This document shows, in pieces, positions 47,929 to 61,500 of a DNA stretch of 64,000 nt. How positions within the stretch are numbered: the first letter of the stretch is position 1; every line of letters starts with the position of its first letter. The DNA comes from Dioscorea cayenensis subsp. rotundata (taxonomy: Eukaryota; Streptophyta; Magnoliopsida; Dioscoreales; Dioscoreaceae). Below the pieces are notes generated by a model. The model made no database searches and was not told the DNA's origin. It saw only the letters and a list, made by a program, of their open reading frames with translations. Both the position numbers and the translations under genes were made by a program. The stretch covers positions 6,483,501 through 6,547,500 of the forward strand of contig NC_052474.1 of assembly GCF_009730915.1 (NCBI RefSeq), given 5' to 3'.

Positions 47929-50900
47929 TCATACAATAACCACATGGAGGATCAAACAGCATCTTCTCAAGTCAGGCAAGCCAATTGCAAACAAGTAGTT
48001 CCTGCCAATGATCATGGCGCATTCACTTAATGGAATTTCACCTGGAATAGCTCTAACCAAATGACGATGTTACAAATGTCAGTCAGCTTTCTTTTACACC
48101 CAAAAGAAATATAACTGTACAATGAAAAACATAAAACAGGCAGGCCTGGCTTTGCGTGACAATTATATTCTCAAAACAACCACCTGTAGTTAGTTATACA
48201 TGAGCAAGGGTAAAGAGCAGTAATACCTTTCATCATCTGGTGGGCCTTTTTGGATATAAGATATATGTTGCTCATGACTTCCTACACAGGTGAATAAGAT
48301 GCTCTTCATGTTGGCATAGACTGTAAAAGATTGAAGAGAACAGAAGTCAGCCATCATTCGGCTTCAGTATAAGGTACAAGTACAAAATGGCACAATTAAA
48401 GTTGACCATAAAACAAATTGTATCAGACTCACCCTGCTTGAACATATGCAATCAAAGACGGCATGTTGATGCCAACAGTATGTGTTCAGCCAAGCACAAC
48501 ATTTTCCTTCACACGTCAAACAGATGGAGGGTAAATAATATTAAAAATAAAGCGGAAATGAAGAAATATAAATGCTGTCAATAGATCAGTATTGGTGAGA
48601 CAATGCTACTGGGTATCTGAAATATTCAGGTAATGGAAAGCAACCGTGGACATTGTGGGTGTATATATATATATACATACAGAGACAGGTGAATCACACC
48701 ACGTGATTGAGCATACAGGTAACATTCTACAACTTCAAACAAAAAGGATTTAAATTATATTACATTCAAATTAAAGTATCTTCCTATCAAACACTAAGTA
48801 TTTAAAATATAGAAAGATAAGGAAGAATTAATTTTAGAAACTAAAGCATAGATAAAATAAAATTCTGGTGTTCAAAAAGATAAGAAAAAACATGATAATT
48901 AAAAAAAAATGGAAGACTGAAAATAAAAACCAAACAAAAAAATAAAGTGTGAAAGGAGATAAACAAAGCCAAAATCCTCAAAATTTGAGGATCTTAGGAG
49001 AGACATTTCAAATTTCAACATGTAGCTTATTACTTGTAAAATCTGGTCAGTTCAAAACCCAGCAACATAATAGATCATATTTGTTGAATATAAGGACACA
49101 GATGAGTGAGTAGAGGCAAATCAAGTACAAGACAGTCAATTTGAGCCAGGTCTCATAATCTGATCAAACTACAATCTATAGCAAGCATTCAAGATTGTAG
49201 CACTTTTAAACTTCAATTATTACGTTACACTGTTAAGCTTTAATCCATAAGCGGTGCGCCAAGGTTTAATATGGAAGATGTGCTAATGCAATAGCATGGC
49301 ATCTATTACAGAATTCAACATGTACCTTATCAAATCTAGTCAATTCAAAGCCCAGAAAGAATAGATCATATTTGTTATAATTAAGGGCACAAATGAATAA
49401 GCAGAAGCAATACAAGTTCAACCTGGCCAGTTTCAACCAGATCTTATAACATGATCAAACTACAACCAATCGAAAGCATTCAAGATAGTGGCATGGCATT
49501 TTTAAACTTCCATTATTACGTTATGGTCTTATGCTTCCATCCGCAAGTGGTGAGTGCAGGTTTAATAAATGAAGATCTTAATGCAATGCTAACTGTTGTA
49601 GGATTTTGGATTAAAGCCAAAAAAGGACCTTAAAATTTGGGACATTGTCTGTTATAACCTCTAAAGTACAAATTTTAAAAATAAAATAAGTTAAAATATG
49701 AAAGAAGATGCTCGTTTAGGGCCTTGAATTGCATAAATTTGTCTGTTTTGAATATGGTCACATGGCATACCATGTGCACCCACATCGGATGAAAAAGGCC
49801 AAAAACAAACAAATTTGTGTAGTTTAAGGTGGCCAAAGAACATAATGGCACAAGCTTTAAGGGCCACAGGTAACTTCAAAGTTAGATTTTACAATGGGCT
49901 AAATATGTTGTGACGGGCCTATGATGTAAAATGCTTATCTTTTTTGAACCAAAAAACTCCATGATGTTTTAACATACTCAAGATCTATATAAATGCTTGT
50001 AAGTGAAAGCAGAAAAGGGAAATTAGTTTGATTACTTGACATTTAAAGCCATGTCAAATTAAAGGCTAGGCTAATTTAATGATTGTCAGACATCCATCAG
50101 AACAGTAACAATTGGTGCAATATCAGGCAGGACCTAATAATTTGCCAACAAAAATTGAGACAGAGCAAAGGTTCTTAATTGTGTAGAAAATAATACATGA
50201 TGTCATCATATAGGAAAAATGTCACTTTTGAAATTAGATGAAAGAAGAACAATGTTGATATTTATACCAATAGCAGTTTCTTATTGATAGAAGCAAATAG
50301 GGCTCAACTTAACAAAGTTTTGCCTAATATGACAGCTAATGATAATATGCAGGTTCTTTCCACATGTGTCAGATATTAATGGATGAGCAGCAACCATATG
50401 TCCTGAATCTAATGTCCAGCTAGTAATTGGTCGACTATTTTTGAGAACTACATCCTAAACAATGCATACCAAGCCAAATTGTTTCCTTGGAATGAGAGAA
50501 CACAACAATGATTATTACCTGGACAAATTCATGAAATCAATTATGAAGTCTAAATCAAAACCACCGAATAAAGCACATTGGCTTACAAAAATAAAGATAA
50601 ATTAAGGTTCAAACTACTCACAAGCTGAAAATATACTCATAAAATTTGATAGCAGTAAGCATTAGCATACCATCACATAAGAAATGATCACCAACTTCAA
50701 AGGACAGCATATACAAAGATGTTTCCTACAATTAAAAGATAATAAAAAATAGTCAGCCAAGATGACACATATAGAAACGAAAAGAAATTGAAACACGTTA
50801 TTAAGGTGACTAAACCACAGATCATTTTAAGGAAAGGAGAAAATTTTGAAGAGAGATATGGAAGTTGGGCTGATAATTTTGAAAAGAGAGACATATAACT

Positions 50901-53900
50901 TGCCTTGACAAAGAATCAGAATGGAATCTGCAGCGAGAGGTACAATTTTTCTGAATCTTTTCCCCAGTAAATATTGCTTGTATTACTGGAAAAAAGAATG
51001 AGGGATTAGTTTGCATTAGCAGATGAAAACTATCAGGTAAACTAACAATGCACATGCACTCATAATGGGAGACATAATGGTGTAAGCAGCAATATTTTTG
51101 ATCAAGAGGCAAAACTATTAATACAACAGCTCCATCAATTATTTTACCCGATACATGTTATTGTGTAATTGAAGGTACATATTAGTTTCTGTTTCCTAGA
51201 ATTTTGTACCCTAAATAGCAATGCTTTTGCAATATACAACTTATTGCCTTTCCTGTTCACTTAAACAGTTTTTAGTTTGAGCAAGTTTACATCGGTTGTT
51301 CCAAGATGTGTAAAACTAGAAATATGTTAGTTACGCTATCCAATATGTTAACTAGCTTTGGCTTTCGCTAAAAGCCCACTTCTAGCACAATGTTGCCTTG
51401 CCCAATGATAAAACTCTTAGAACATTGGCACAATACTAACAACCGACCATAAAACTTACACAGACAATAATGAAATGAAATGAAATTCCAGAAGCAACTT
51501 CATAAAAGAACTAAACTAGTATGTTGTTAATGTCACTGTTGTTTCCATGTCATCTTCCAAATATGGCTACAAAAAACAGTTTCTTTTTTTGCTTCCATGA
51601 CATGATCTGTTAAAGGAAAAGATTTAGATGAGTAACAACCAGCCATATGCATTGTCTTTTCCTTGTTTTCATCTTCATTGTTGACACTCATAGGATATTC
51701 TAGATCACCCACAGACATCATATGCACAGAGTATCTACCATCTGATAGCCAGACAACTTGCTTTCCTGCAACATTGATAAAATAGGCTAATAAGCCACTT
51801 AAACAGAATCCTTTGATATGTTCAAAAGGGCATACTTGTAGAAAGATCAGGTGGAACAGCCAGCATTTGCACTTTCATGGTATGCTCAAAACGCGTTACA
51901 TACGTATCTTTTGGGTTCATGGTAAATTTAACATTTGCTTCTAATGATGTAATGGTGCTATGAAGATCAATGAGATGTAAATATCCCTCTGAATCCAAGA
52001 TCAGAAACTTTTTCTTATTTAAACCATGGATGGAAACTGCTTTCAGGGATGCAAGAGCTCCTGTGCCACTTTCAGAAGGGTGATCCTTTATGCACCTGAT
52101 ACACACAAAAAATGAGCCAAACTCACCAGAATCCTGCCTCAGTTTTGCAGTTTGAAATTTACCTGCAAATAAGATTGGAAAAAAAATCAAAGAGAAATCA
52201 AGATCGAGCACAAGGTATAAATTCAAAGTTGAACACTGACAGTTATAAACAAATGGAATTTGCCAATCTTTCTGGAAAATATGCAGAACAAGATTATCGG
52301 ATGGAAAAGGATGTTAAGTGTACAAACAGTAGCCTATCTGAGAACCTCCCTGAGAACTATAGCAATGATTATTGATTTCAACATTAAAAACAACCACCTC
52401 AGAAAATTCAAATCAAATGCATAACCTGTAGTTGGAAAAGCCTAATACCTAGTGATTAATATTACATTTTGATAACCAGTTCACCAATGAACAAGATTCA
52501 ATCATATAAAACTGTCTACAGTAAAATGATGGATGAAAAGCAAGTACAGATAATAGCTGTGATCAAAACCCTTCCCCAGCCAATCACAGTTATTCCTCTA
52601 CACTGTCAGCAGCCTCAACACTCACAATGACAAACAACCTCATAGGTCATTACCTGCCGCCATCATCCCATACTCCATGTTGGCTATTTGAAACCATCAT
52701 TAGTAAAATTGTATAAGAAGAAAAGGTGTTGGATGATATTAATGTGATGCAGCAGTCTAATAGCAGATAAATATTCCAAAAACAAGAAGCCATCTTTGAC
52801 AGAAGGCCATTAAAAACATCCTCTCAATAATGCTAATAGGCCACATTCTACAAGCCAAAGCTTGATGAAAAGACAGGTGTTTTGCAGTCAAGTTCATAGC
52901 CAATTTTTTCTTTTGTCTTCCAAGTTAAACTTAAACTTTGACTATCATAAAAGGGACACCAATTGTTTATGGTTGGCAGGAGTAGATGATGATGATGATG
53001 GTCACATTGCAGAGGAGATCAATTTGAGCAACTATGCATCATGACAATGGTGTCAACATAATGATTAGTAGGAGAAACTTCATGCAGAGCCAAGTAATGA
53101 TATCGACCTACAAAAAAGATTGCCTTGAAACTAGTATGTCTTCCAGACTAAAGATGAAACTACATTGATCCAGAGTTTTTGCTGAACAAGAAAGGAATAA
53201 AATCAGGATGACGGAAAGTTGTAAATCAATTGATGGAGGTGGGTAGCAACATACCCTAATGACAGATTTCAAATTTCCAAAGCACAAAGTTTTCCAATGC
53301 CTCAAACACAGAGTATGTATGTCACGATTAACTAAGGTTATTGATAATGGATGCAATACCATATGACCAACATGCATAGCTTCAACGAGCATTATAGATA
53401 GTAAGAGCAAACCAAAGAGGTAGAGTGGTACTGTAGACAAGACTTACAGAGAGAAGCACCCTCTGCATCATCCATTTTCCCCATGCCCGCATCCATACCA
53501 CCATCCCTATTGCCATTGCAACAAACAACCCGAACATCAGAAAATGCACTGGAAGAAGTAGAGAAAGTGCTGATCATAGCATGATTTGTCATCCCGTTAG
53601 GGAGACTCTTCTTCAATGAAACCGCAGGCAAGTCTGGGGCTTGAGCTCCAGCCATCCTTCTCGTCTCCAAACCCTTGTGTTTTACAACCCTTCTACCCTT
53701 GATGAGGGACCTCAGCGGGAAGACCCTAGCACCATCCACCTCACCAAGTAGCAGAAACCCCATGGCGATCTCGACGGAGTAAATTGGCCGGACACAATCG
53801 ATGACAGCACACTTGTTAAGAACCACCTCGTTTTGCCCATCACCGTCCTGCCCCACTATTTTCCCGCCCAAAACCCAGATCTTGTTAGCGGCGAGCGAGT

Positions 53901-54426
53901 GCAGGACAAGAACGTTGACGGAGCCGACCAGACGCACAGCGAGCCCATGTGGGAGATCGAGTGCGATGGCGGATTTGGCACGATCTTGCCTGAAGGTAAG
54001 GCGGGCGGGGGCGAAAAAGTCAGCGGAGGCTAGGCGGCGGAGGAGAATCCAAGCACGGAGGAGGATCCCGGAGCCAGCAGAGTGCGGAGACGCAGAGACG
54101 AAGAGGACATGGCCAGGATCGGAACTAGGGTTGGGGAGGAGGCGGAGGAAGCAAGCGGCGGTAGAGATCGGAGGAACGACGGTGGGGAGGGACGCGACAG
54201 TATGGGAGTGGAGGGGTAAGGCGAGAAGGAGGGGAAGATGAGGAAGGTGGAGTCGGAGAGCATGAGGGCAAGGGAGCTGGAGTGAGGCTCGAATAGGAGA
54301 GAAGAGATAGAAGAAGAGGAGGAGAACGGAGACGAAGAAGAACAGGGCTGAGATTTGGGAAGGAGGTCGAGCTTGGAAGCCCGCAGCAGCAGCATAACCA
54401 CCACCACCGTCGCCGCTGCTACTCAT
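47929..54426 (-). CDS. Multi-exon plant protein of unknown function
   Basis: Predicted minus-strand gene. Exons: 54426-53448, 52162-51836, 51765 to about 51560 (3' border uncertain), 50995-50904, 50725-50671, 48320-48227, 48041-47929. No family was recognised. Exon 1 encodes MSSSGDGGGGYAAAAGFQAR, then a hydrophobic stretch (ALFFFVSVLLLFFYLF, residues about 28-45) that may be a signal anchor, then LLRAWILLRRLASADFF and a VVCCNGNRDGG segment. Later exons read KFLILDSEGYLHLIDLHS, QVVWLSDGRYSVHM and IQAIFTGEKIQ, short strand-like repeats that suggest a beta-propeller (inference). Exon 4 seems to use a GC donor (CAAG|GCAAGT). Exon 6 to exon 7 phases disagree by one base. Frames in exons 4-5 look shifted and back-shifted. 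The first ~80 residues are uncertain because another frame there is also open. Confidence 0.6.
49010..49600. repeat. About 300-bp tandem duplication in intron 5 of the unknown gene
   Basis: Units at about 49010-49311 and 49312-49600 share the same order of words: TTCAACATGTA, AATAGATCATATTTGTT, TGATCAAACTACAA, GCATTCAAGAT, TTATTACGTTA, AATGCAAT. Diverged at maybe one base in six, so the duplication is old. Confidence 0.8.
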
Positions 54427-54479
54427 GCCAACGATGATGATCGATGATCCATAAAGCGAATGAACTCTCTTCTATCTTA

Positions 54480-55290
54480 TGATTGGCCGGAAGAGCAGCT
54501 CCTTTTTTTTTTTTTTAATCTACATTATTTTATATTTTGGTTTTTTAAAGATAAATTTCAGTGGATAATAAGTAATATTTAACTTTTATAATTATTTTAT
54601 TTACTATAATAAAAATATAAATCACAGTCTCTCTTGACATGTTGATACCAACATTTTTTTTCATAAAATTTTTATTTAAAAAAAATTAAGATTAAACTCT
54701 AAATTTTATGTAAGATGCACAAATATTTTTTGAGTTTGCTCTGCACTTCACACTGACTGGTTATATAATATTTAAATAATTTTAAAAATATATAAATATT
54801 TTTTTATTTAATGTTATGTAAGTAAAAAACCTTTACTATTATGTTATGTTATTCTAGTTTTTAATTAATTTGTTAATGATACGGTTTATCCTGTGTTTAC
54901 ATTTAGCTCTAAATTTTTAATTTTGATAATTAATCTTTATATTTGTAGGCTAATAGCATTTTCAATATTTGTATTTATTCTTTGGTCAACTAGCTGGTCC
55001 AAATTCATTGCTAAAGTATTGAAAAACAATCTTTCCATTAATCAAATTTAATCATTTAAAAAAATACTCAATATATATATAATGTTTTAAATTAATCTAA
55101 TAACCGTGGACTTCTTGTGTGCTTTTTAAGCCTAAAATGTCTCAGATATAAACCACTAAAAATGGTTCATGTCTGATAATAGCAAGCAAGTGGATCGAAA
55201 AGCAAGCGTGGACATTACGAAATTGTAATTTTATAATGTTTCTAGGACCATTGAGGAATTTTCAACAAATACGGCACTGGCGGCATGTAT
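54480..55290. other. AT-rich intergenic DNA between divergent genes
   Basis: The unknown gene (minus) and the ANTH gene (plus) diverge here. AT-rich, no gene recognised. Confidence 0.5.
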
Positions 55291-55299
55291 GGTCATGAT

Positions 55300-55316
55300 C
55301 ACGTGACTATCACGTG
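55300..55316. promoter_or_regulatory. Two G-boxes upstream of the ANTH gene
   Basis: CACGTG at 55300-55305 and again at 55311-55316, start-to-start spacing 11 bases (about one helical turn), some 200 bases before the ATG at 55519. Paired G-boxes are typical for bZIP/bHLH binding. Function inferred. Confidence 0.5.
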
Positions 55317-55518
55317 CTTCAGGGGCCCCAAGCTGGTGGCTTGGTGGACTGGTATCAATAGCCGAAAGGCGAGGCAAACGCCATTATTCTCGAACAAAAA
55401 GATCGAGAAAAATAGAGAAGAGACGAAGAAGGCGGAGGAGGTGAGGAAGAGAGAAGACCTCAGCGAAGTCACAGAGTAGGTGGACGTGTGGGAGTGCTAA
55501 GCGGAGAGAGAGGGGCAC

Positions 55519-58500
55519 ATGGCAACCATCAAGAGCCTCCGAAAGGCTTACGGCGCTCTCAAGGACTCCACTACCGTCGGGCTCGCCAATCTCAATAGCG
55601 ATTTTAGGGTATTTGTCAATCAATCCATCCACTGTTTGTTTACAATCGCAATCTTTATAGATCTGACCTAATTCGTCTTTATTTGTATCTCTCTTTGTAA
55701 TTGAGGATTTGGATGTTGCCATCGTGAAAGCCACGAATCACGTCGAGCGCCCGCCCAAGGAGAGGCATATCAGGAGTACGATTATTATGAGTTCTTTTTC
55801 TTTTTGGATCTTGTATTGTTTTCTATGTTTTGATTTTGGTGTGATAAGCACCGGAAACGGGAGTATTAACGTGTTCGTGGCTGTCCTACGCAGAGATCTT
55901 GGCGGCTACCTCGATCACTCGCCCGCGTGCTGATGTCGCTTATTGTATACATGCTCTCGCTCGACGCTTGGGAAAGACTCATAATTGGACGGTATTCACT
56001 CCTGCTCACTTGCACTCGTTAGATCTGTTCCTTTTGAGCATGTTATTGAGTTTTAGTTCTTCATATCAAGATCATGGCTTTTTCACGCTGAAGAAAAAAT
56101 AATATGGATTGTTTGATAACGTGTGGTGGTTTTGGATGATGTCTTTTCTATTCCACCCTTCTTTTTTGGTCTGAAAATAAAATTGCATCTTTTTTTCTCT
56201 AGGCTTTAGGAATTGCCTGTGAAACCTAACTGTGGGGTCGATTGGTTGATACAGTGTCTTGGTCTGGTTTTGCTAATCTCATGTATTTAAAGTTATGTGT
56301 TCTCTTATTTACAAAACCTTTTGTTTCAAGCGGGAAGGTGGTATGATGGAGGACTCTCATCTAACTGACAATGTTCTTGATGTGGTAATAAGTGGGAGCC
56401 TTGTACGGTAGTATTTCAAACAATGAACTATGGAGGTGAAAAAAATTTACTATTATTGAAGCAAGTTTGATTGTATGTTAGCAACCACTATCATAAATAG
56501 AGATAAGACAATGGTCACTTTCAGTATCATAAATAATACTCAAAATTTATTACTTGATTGAAGTTTTTTGGTGACTAACCCATTCAAAGAGGAATCTTAG
56601 ACAATTATCAGTGAAGTATGTGATGGTGGTGACTGTCGTTTTCGTCACCAATGTGTTGGTTGTGTTTCATTATGATTAGTCCAACAAACATTGCCCTTTA
56701 CGGCAGCCTTTGCTGATGAAGATATTTTTCCACGTCGAATATTATGGATGATTCGTGTGAAAGATAAGGTGCACTGCTACACTTTATAAATCATAAAATT
56801 GAATCCATATCATGTGTTATTTTTAACAGCAAACTTCATCTATCCATGGTATAGTGAAATTCTATTGGCACCTTCTTTCTCTTTTCCACATTTTTTCAAT
56901 TTTGTTTCTTGTTGCACACACTGTTTGCTCCATTACACTAGGGGGCAACAGTCAAATCTGCTTGCACATTCGAGGACTAAACTTCTATATCCTGATCTGT
57001 CTGATATGCAAACTGAACTTCACCTATTGCAAGTTCTAGCAGTATGAGATTCCTGACAGAGAATAGAGTGAGGTACACATAGTTGGAGTTGTGGATTATA
57101 CTGCCTGTAATTGCCAGCTCTTATTATGGTTTCTTAAACAGAAGTTGTCCTTTACGGGTGCCTTGTCTGGTGAAGGCATACTCTTCAATGAACATTATGC
57201 ATGATTTAGATGAAATATAACGTAGGCAGCTGCACTTTTGTGTAACAGGTTAGAAAATTAATTCCATGCTTCGTGTTCACGCTAACCATGGACTAAGTGT
57301 TCCACAGTTTAGTGGAATTCCGCTAAACACTTCTTTCTCTCCACCACTTATATGAACTTTAGTTTGTTATCTCTCAAATTATTTGGTCCATTACTTCAAA
57401 GCAGCAACAATCAGATCTTCAGTCATGTTCTAGGGTGAAACTCCCATCTCATCATTGCTATGCCCTAACTAAGCCTCACCTGCAGCAAGCTCTAGCTATG
57501 TGTTTTTCCTTATTATGAGGAATAAATGTGAGAATGTGGACAGAAATTGGCTGAGGTATCCTGCCTGGTTTTGGGTTCACAACCAATAACATCTTTATCT
57601 TCAGCAGTGAAGCTCATTTGAAGAACACCCTGCATTGATAGTTGATGAGAAGCCATATTGTGATATTGACAATCACGAGACACTTTCTTTTACTGCATAT
57701 AGTTATATTTCTTATTCCCTGATTTATTATTTCCTTAATTTCTTGAAACAAGGTTCATTATAAGGAAGAATCTCACTGCTTATTGTGGCAGGTATAGTTT
57801 AGTGGTAAAAGTGCAATTGGGAATTTCCATTCTTTATGGGAAACTGTGTGACAGTGTCCTCTTGGCAAATTCATCTCTTTTTGTTCTATATGTAGCGGTG
57901 CTAAATTACAATATGATGCCTTCTGTTTTCGAGTTAAAAAATTGGATTTAAAATCCTTTTATTTAACTTTATTGCCTGAGATAGTTAACTAATTTTTCTT
58001 TGTATGGAATTGATCAATCATTTTTTTCATCACTTGCAACTTATTACATATGAATTCCAGAGAGAGCAAGCACAAAAATGCATGAAAAGAGGTAACCAAA
58101 CAGTAATAATTGCTTTGGCAATGCTAAAAGTGCCAATTCTTTAGCTATATTGTCTTAATTTTATTTGTAAATTTTCTTTGTTTTTCCTTGTTTGTTATCT
58201 TGAACATACATCACAAAAGTATCTTCTAATCTTACAATTTCTTTTTATCTTGAGAACATGCTGAGTGAGAAACAGTTACTGTATTACAATTACTGATTTG
58301 TTTTCTTTCATCCACCACAGGTAGCATTGAAAACACTAATAGTCATTCACAGGACCCTAAGGGAGGGTGATCCTACATTTCGCGAAGAGCTTCTAAATTT
58401 CTCTCAGAGGGGGCGTATTCTTCAATTGTCAAACTTTAAGGATGATTCTAGCCCGATTGGTTAACTCATCATCACTTGCCTAAATCATTTTGAAGAGGAC

Positions 58501-61500
58501 CTAATCATAGTCCTTTTTCTCAGAATGGAGTTTCTTTCTCACTTAAGATAATTATTTCTGCAGCATGGGATTGCTCAGCATGGGTTCGCACTTATGCTTT
58601 GTTTTTGGAGGAAAGATTGGAGAGTTTCAGAGTTTTGAAGTATGATGTCGAAGCTGAGCGATTGGCAAAGCCCAATCAAGGCACTGAAAAGGTGTTTGAA
58701 TAATGATTCCCATTTATTATGTCTCTTCTTTCTCGTTTTTGGCATTTGCATATTTAAAGTGACAAAATTAGTGTCAGCATTACAAATAAAGCCCGTTTTG
58801 GTTAACAAAGCCGCTGCATTGACACAGGGCCACAGTAGAACAAGGGAACTGGATTCTGAGGAATTGTTAGAGCAGTTGCCTGCTTTACAGCGATTACTAT
58901 TTCGTCTTATTGGATGCCATGTAAATTACTACAACCTTTAGGAACATCAGTTTCATTCCTACCACTTATCATTTTCAAGTAATCATACCCTTGTCTGATT
59001 TGATTGCAGCCAGAAGGAGGTGCAATTAGCAATTATGTAATACAATATGCTTTAGCTTTGGTAAGCTACTAAACTTTCAATCGCATATATTTTGTTTCTG
59101 CTTAATTCTTGACTTGAAACTCTGCTTATAAATCTGTAAATATATAATTAGTTTGCCTAAAGAAGGCATTCATATAACATTAATGATTACCACAGCTGCA
59201 ATTTTTCTAATTTTATAGTTATCAGAAACTGGTGGACCATTCCCTTTTGCATTTCTTGCATAACTTTAAAGTATAAGCAAAACTTAATATTACACTGGTA
59301 CTGCCAAGCTTGGCACCTTTATCCAATTGACCGATTTAAATTCTAAAAATTTAGTCCAGGGTTGATAGATAAGGGCTAGAATTTAGACCTCTGATTGATA
59401 GGCAAGAAGACCCCTGTTTTTTCATTCTGTTACCCAAAGCAAATTTTTCTTAATTGATAGAGCTGTGTTCAAGTAAGTGTAAGACAGAACTACACATTAA
59501 ACAAAAATCATATATGCTTTTCTTCAGGGAGTGTGCATCAATTAATTTGTATGACTTCATCTGGAGAATGTTCTTCAACATAGAATCTTGGCAATGTCTT
59601 ACTGCTACTTCCAGGACTCTGGCACAAGCACGAATAGAAGAAACTAAGAATGATAATGGGTTGCATCAGTTATTACTTTATAACTCTCCTTGTGATTGAT
59701 CTGCCATCTCTATTATGAGATAGTGAGCTAGTGAGACAACATTATTAAGTTTAACCTAGTACATTAAGATATTTTAACCTAGTACTTAAAGATATTTTCA
59801 AGGATGAGTATTTTTTTCATTCTATTGTGAGATCAAATTATCATTAATTGTGACTATAGTATTTTATTCTTTCTTTTGGCAGCTTATAACCTGATTGCCT
59901 GTGTGTAGGTATTGAAAGAAAGCTTTAAAATTTATTGTGCTATTAATGATGGCATCATCAACCTTGTAGACAAGGTACTAGATATTCATCATTATCATGA
60001 CCCTTTATTAGCATAGTTGACCTATGAGGCCCCCTATGTTCCTTCCTATCGATTGTTATTTCTGCCTCATTGCAGTTCTTTGAGATGCCAAGACATGAGG
60101 CCATCAAGGCGCTTGAAATATACAAAGGGGCCGGCCAACAGGTATATTGATGCACCAGGAACTGCTAGTTCTTATTTTTGGATAGCACTCCTCCTTGGTG
60201 ATTATTTTAACTTCTGTTCTCACTTCTCACAGGCTGGGAGCCTTTCTGATTTTTATGAAGTTTGCCGAGGATTAGAACTAGCTAGGAATTTTCAGTTCCC
60301 TAATTTAAGAGAGGTACTAAATCTCAAATTCTTTAGAGTGCATCGCTTATTCTATCAAGTCTTCAATTCTGGCTGACATCATCTATTTCTTCTTTTCCAA
60401 TTTAGCCTCCACAATCATTTCTTGCAACGATGGAAGAATATATAAGAGAAGCTCCTCGAATGGTTTCCACGCTTAAAGAACCACTGGTTTGTTTCTTGAT
60501 TTAAAGAATTGTTTTTTCTTTAAATTATATTCCAAACATGTACTTTTGATTTAATAACTACCCTCTCTACTTATAAATATAATATGATCATGAGTATGCA
60601 GAAAATCTAAATTGTAGCTGGAATCTGGCTTGAATGTGTAACATATTGAAAGCCTTTCCCTGTACTCTTCTTTTGATTCAGACTTATCTATTCTTTTTCT
60701 AGCTTAATATCATAGTAAACAGTGGTTTCCAACCATATAGGAGAAAAGGTGAATGTACCAGCCTTTTCCACTAAGGTAGTGTTTGTTTCAAGGGATTTGG
60801 AGTTACATGTAACTCCAAATCCCTTATCTTTTTAAAATCCGGTGTTTGTTTTGATGTATTTCATTTTTCATGTGTTTTTGAAATCACATTATTAAGGGAT
60901 TTTGGTTTACGGCCAAAATGACCGTAAAACCAAATCCCGGGAGTTCAAAACCAGTATATATGCATATGTATATATATATACATATACAAAAATCTATACA
61001 TATACATATATACACATACACGTATATGTATACATATAAATATACATACATATATTTATATATACATACATGTATGTATATACATTCCCTAGATATACCT
61101 ATATATAGTATGTTTACATATATATAAATACACATATATAGATATATATATATATATAAGTATATATGTATATACACACAAATATACACATATACTTATA
61201 CTTATACATGTATATATACTCATATACATATATGTATATATATGCATATATGCATATACACAGACATATACATACACTTATACACATGTTTTCCAATTTC
61301 AGATTTACAAATCCTTCCAAACAAACATAAAATCTTATAATACAGTAATTCCAGTTACATCCAACCAAACACAAGATTTGACTGCACTGTATTTTGAAAG
61401 CGAAGTATTTCCAGTTACATTGTAAGTAGAAATCCACTGCATTTAGAATTACATCCAACCAAACACTACCTAAGACAACGTAATTCAGCTGTTGTTGGAA

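Noticed and set aside
53801-54241. 146-residue plus-strand frame
   Set aside because: Antisense shadow of exon 1 of the unknown gene; Arg-rich composition typical of reversed GC-rich coding DNA.
57790-57860. tRNA-like 5' half (GGTATAGTTTAGTGGTAAAA)
   Set aside because: No B box and no matching acceptor stem; not a tRNA gene.
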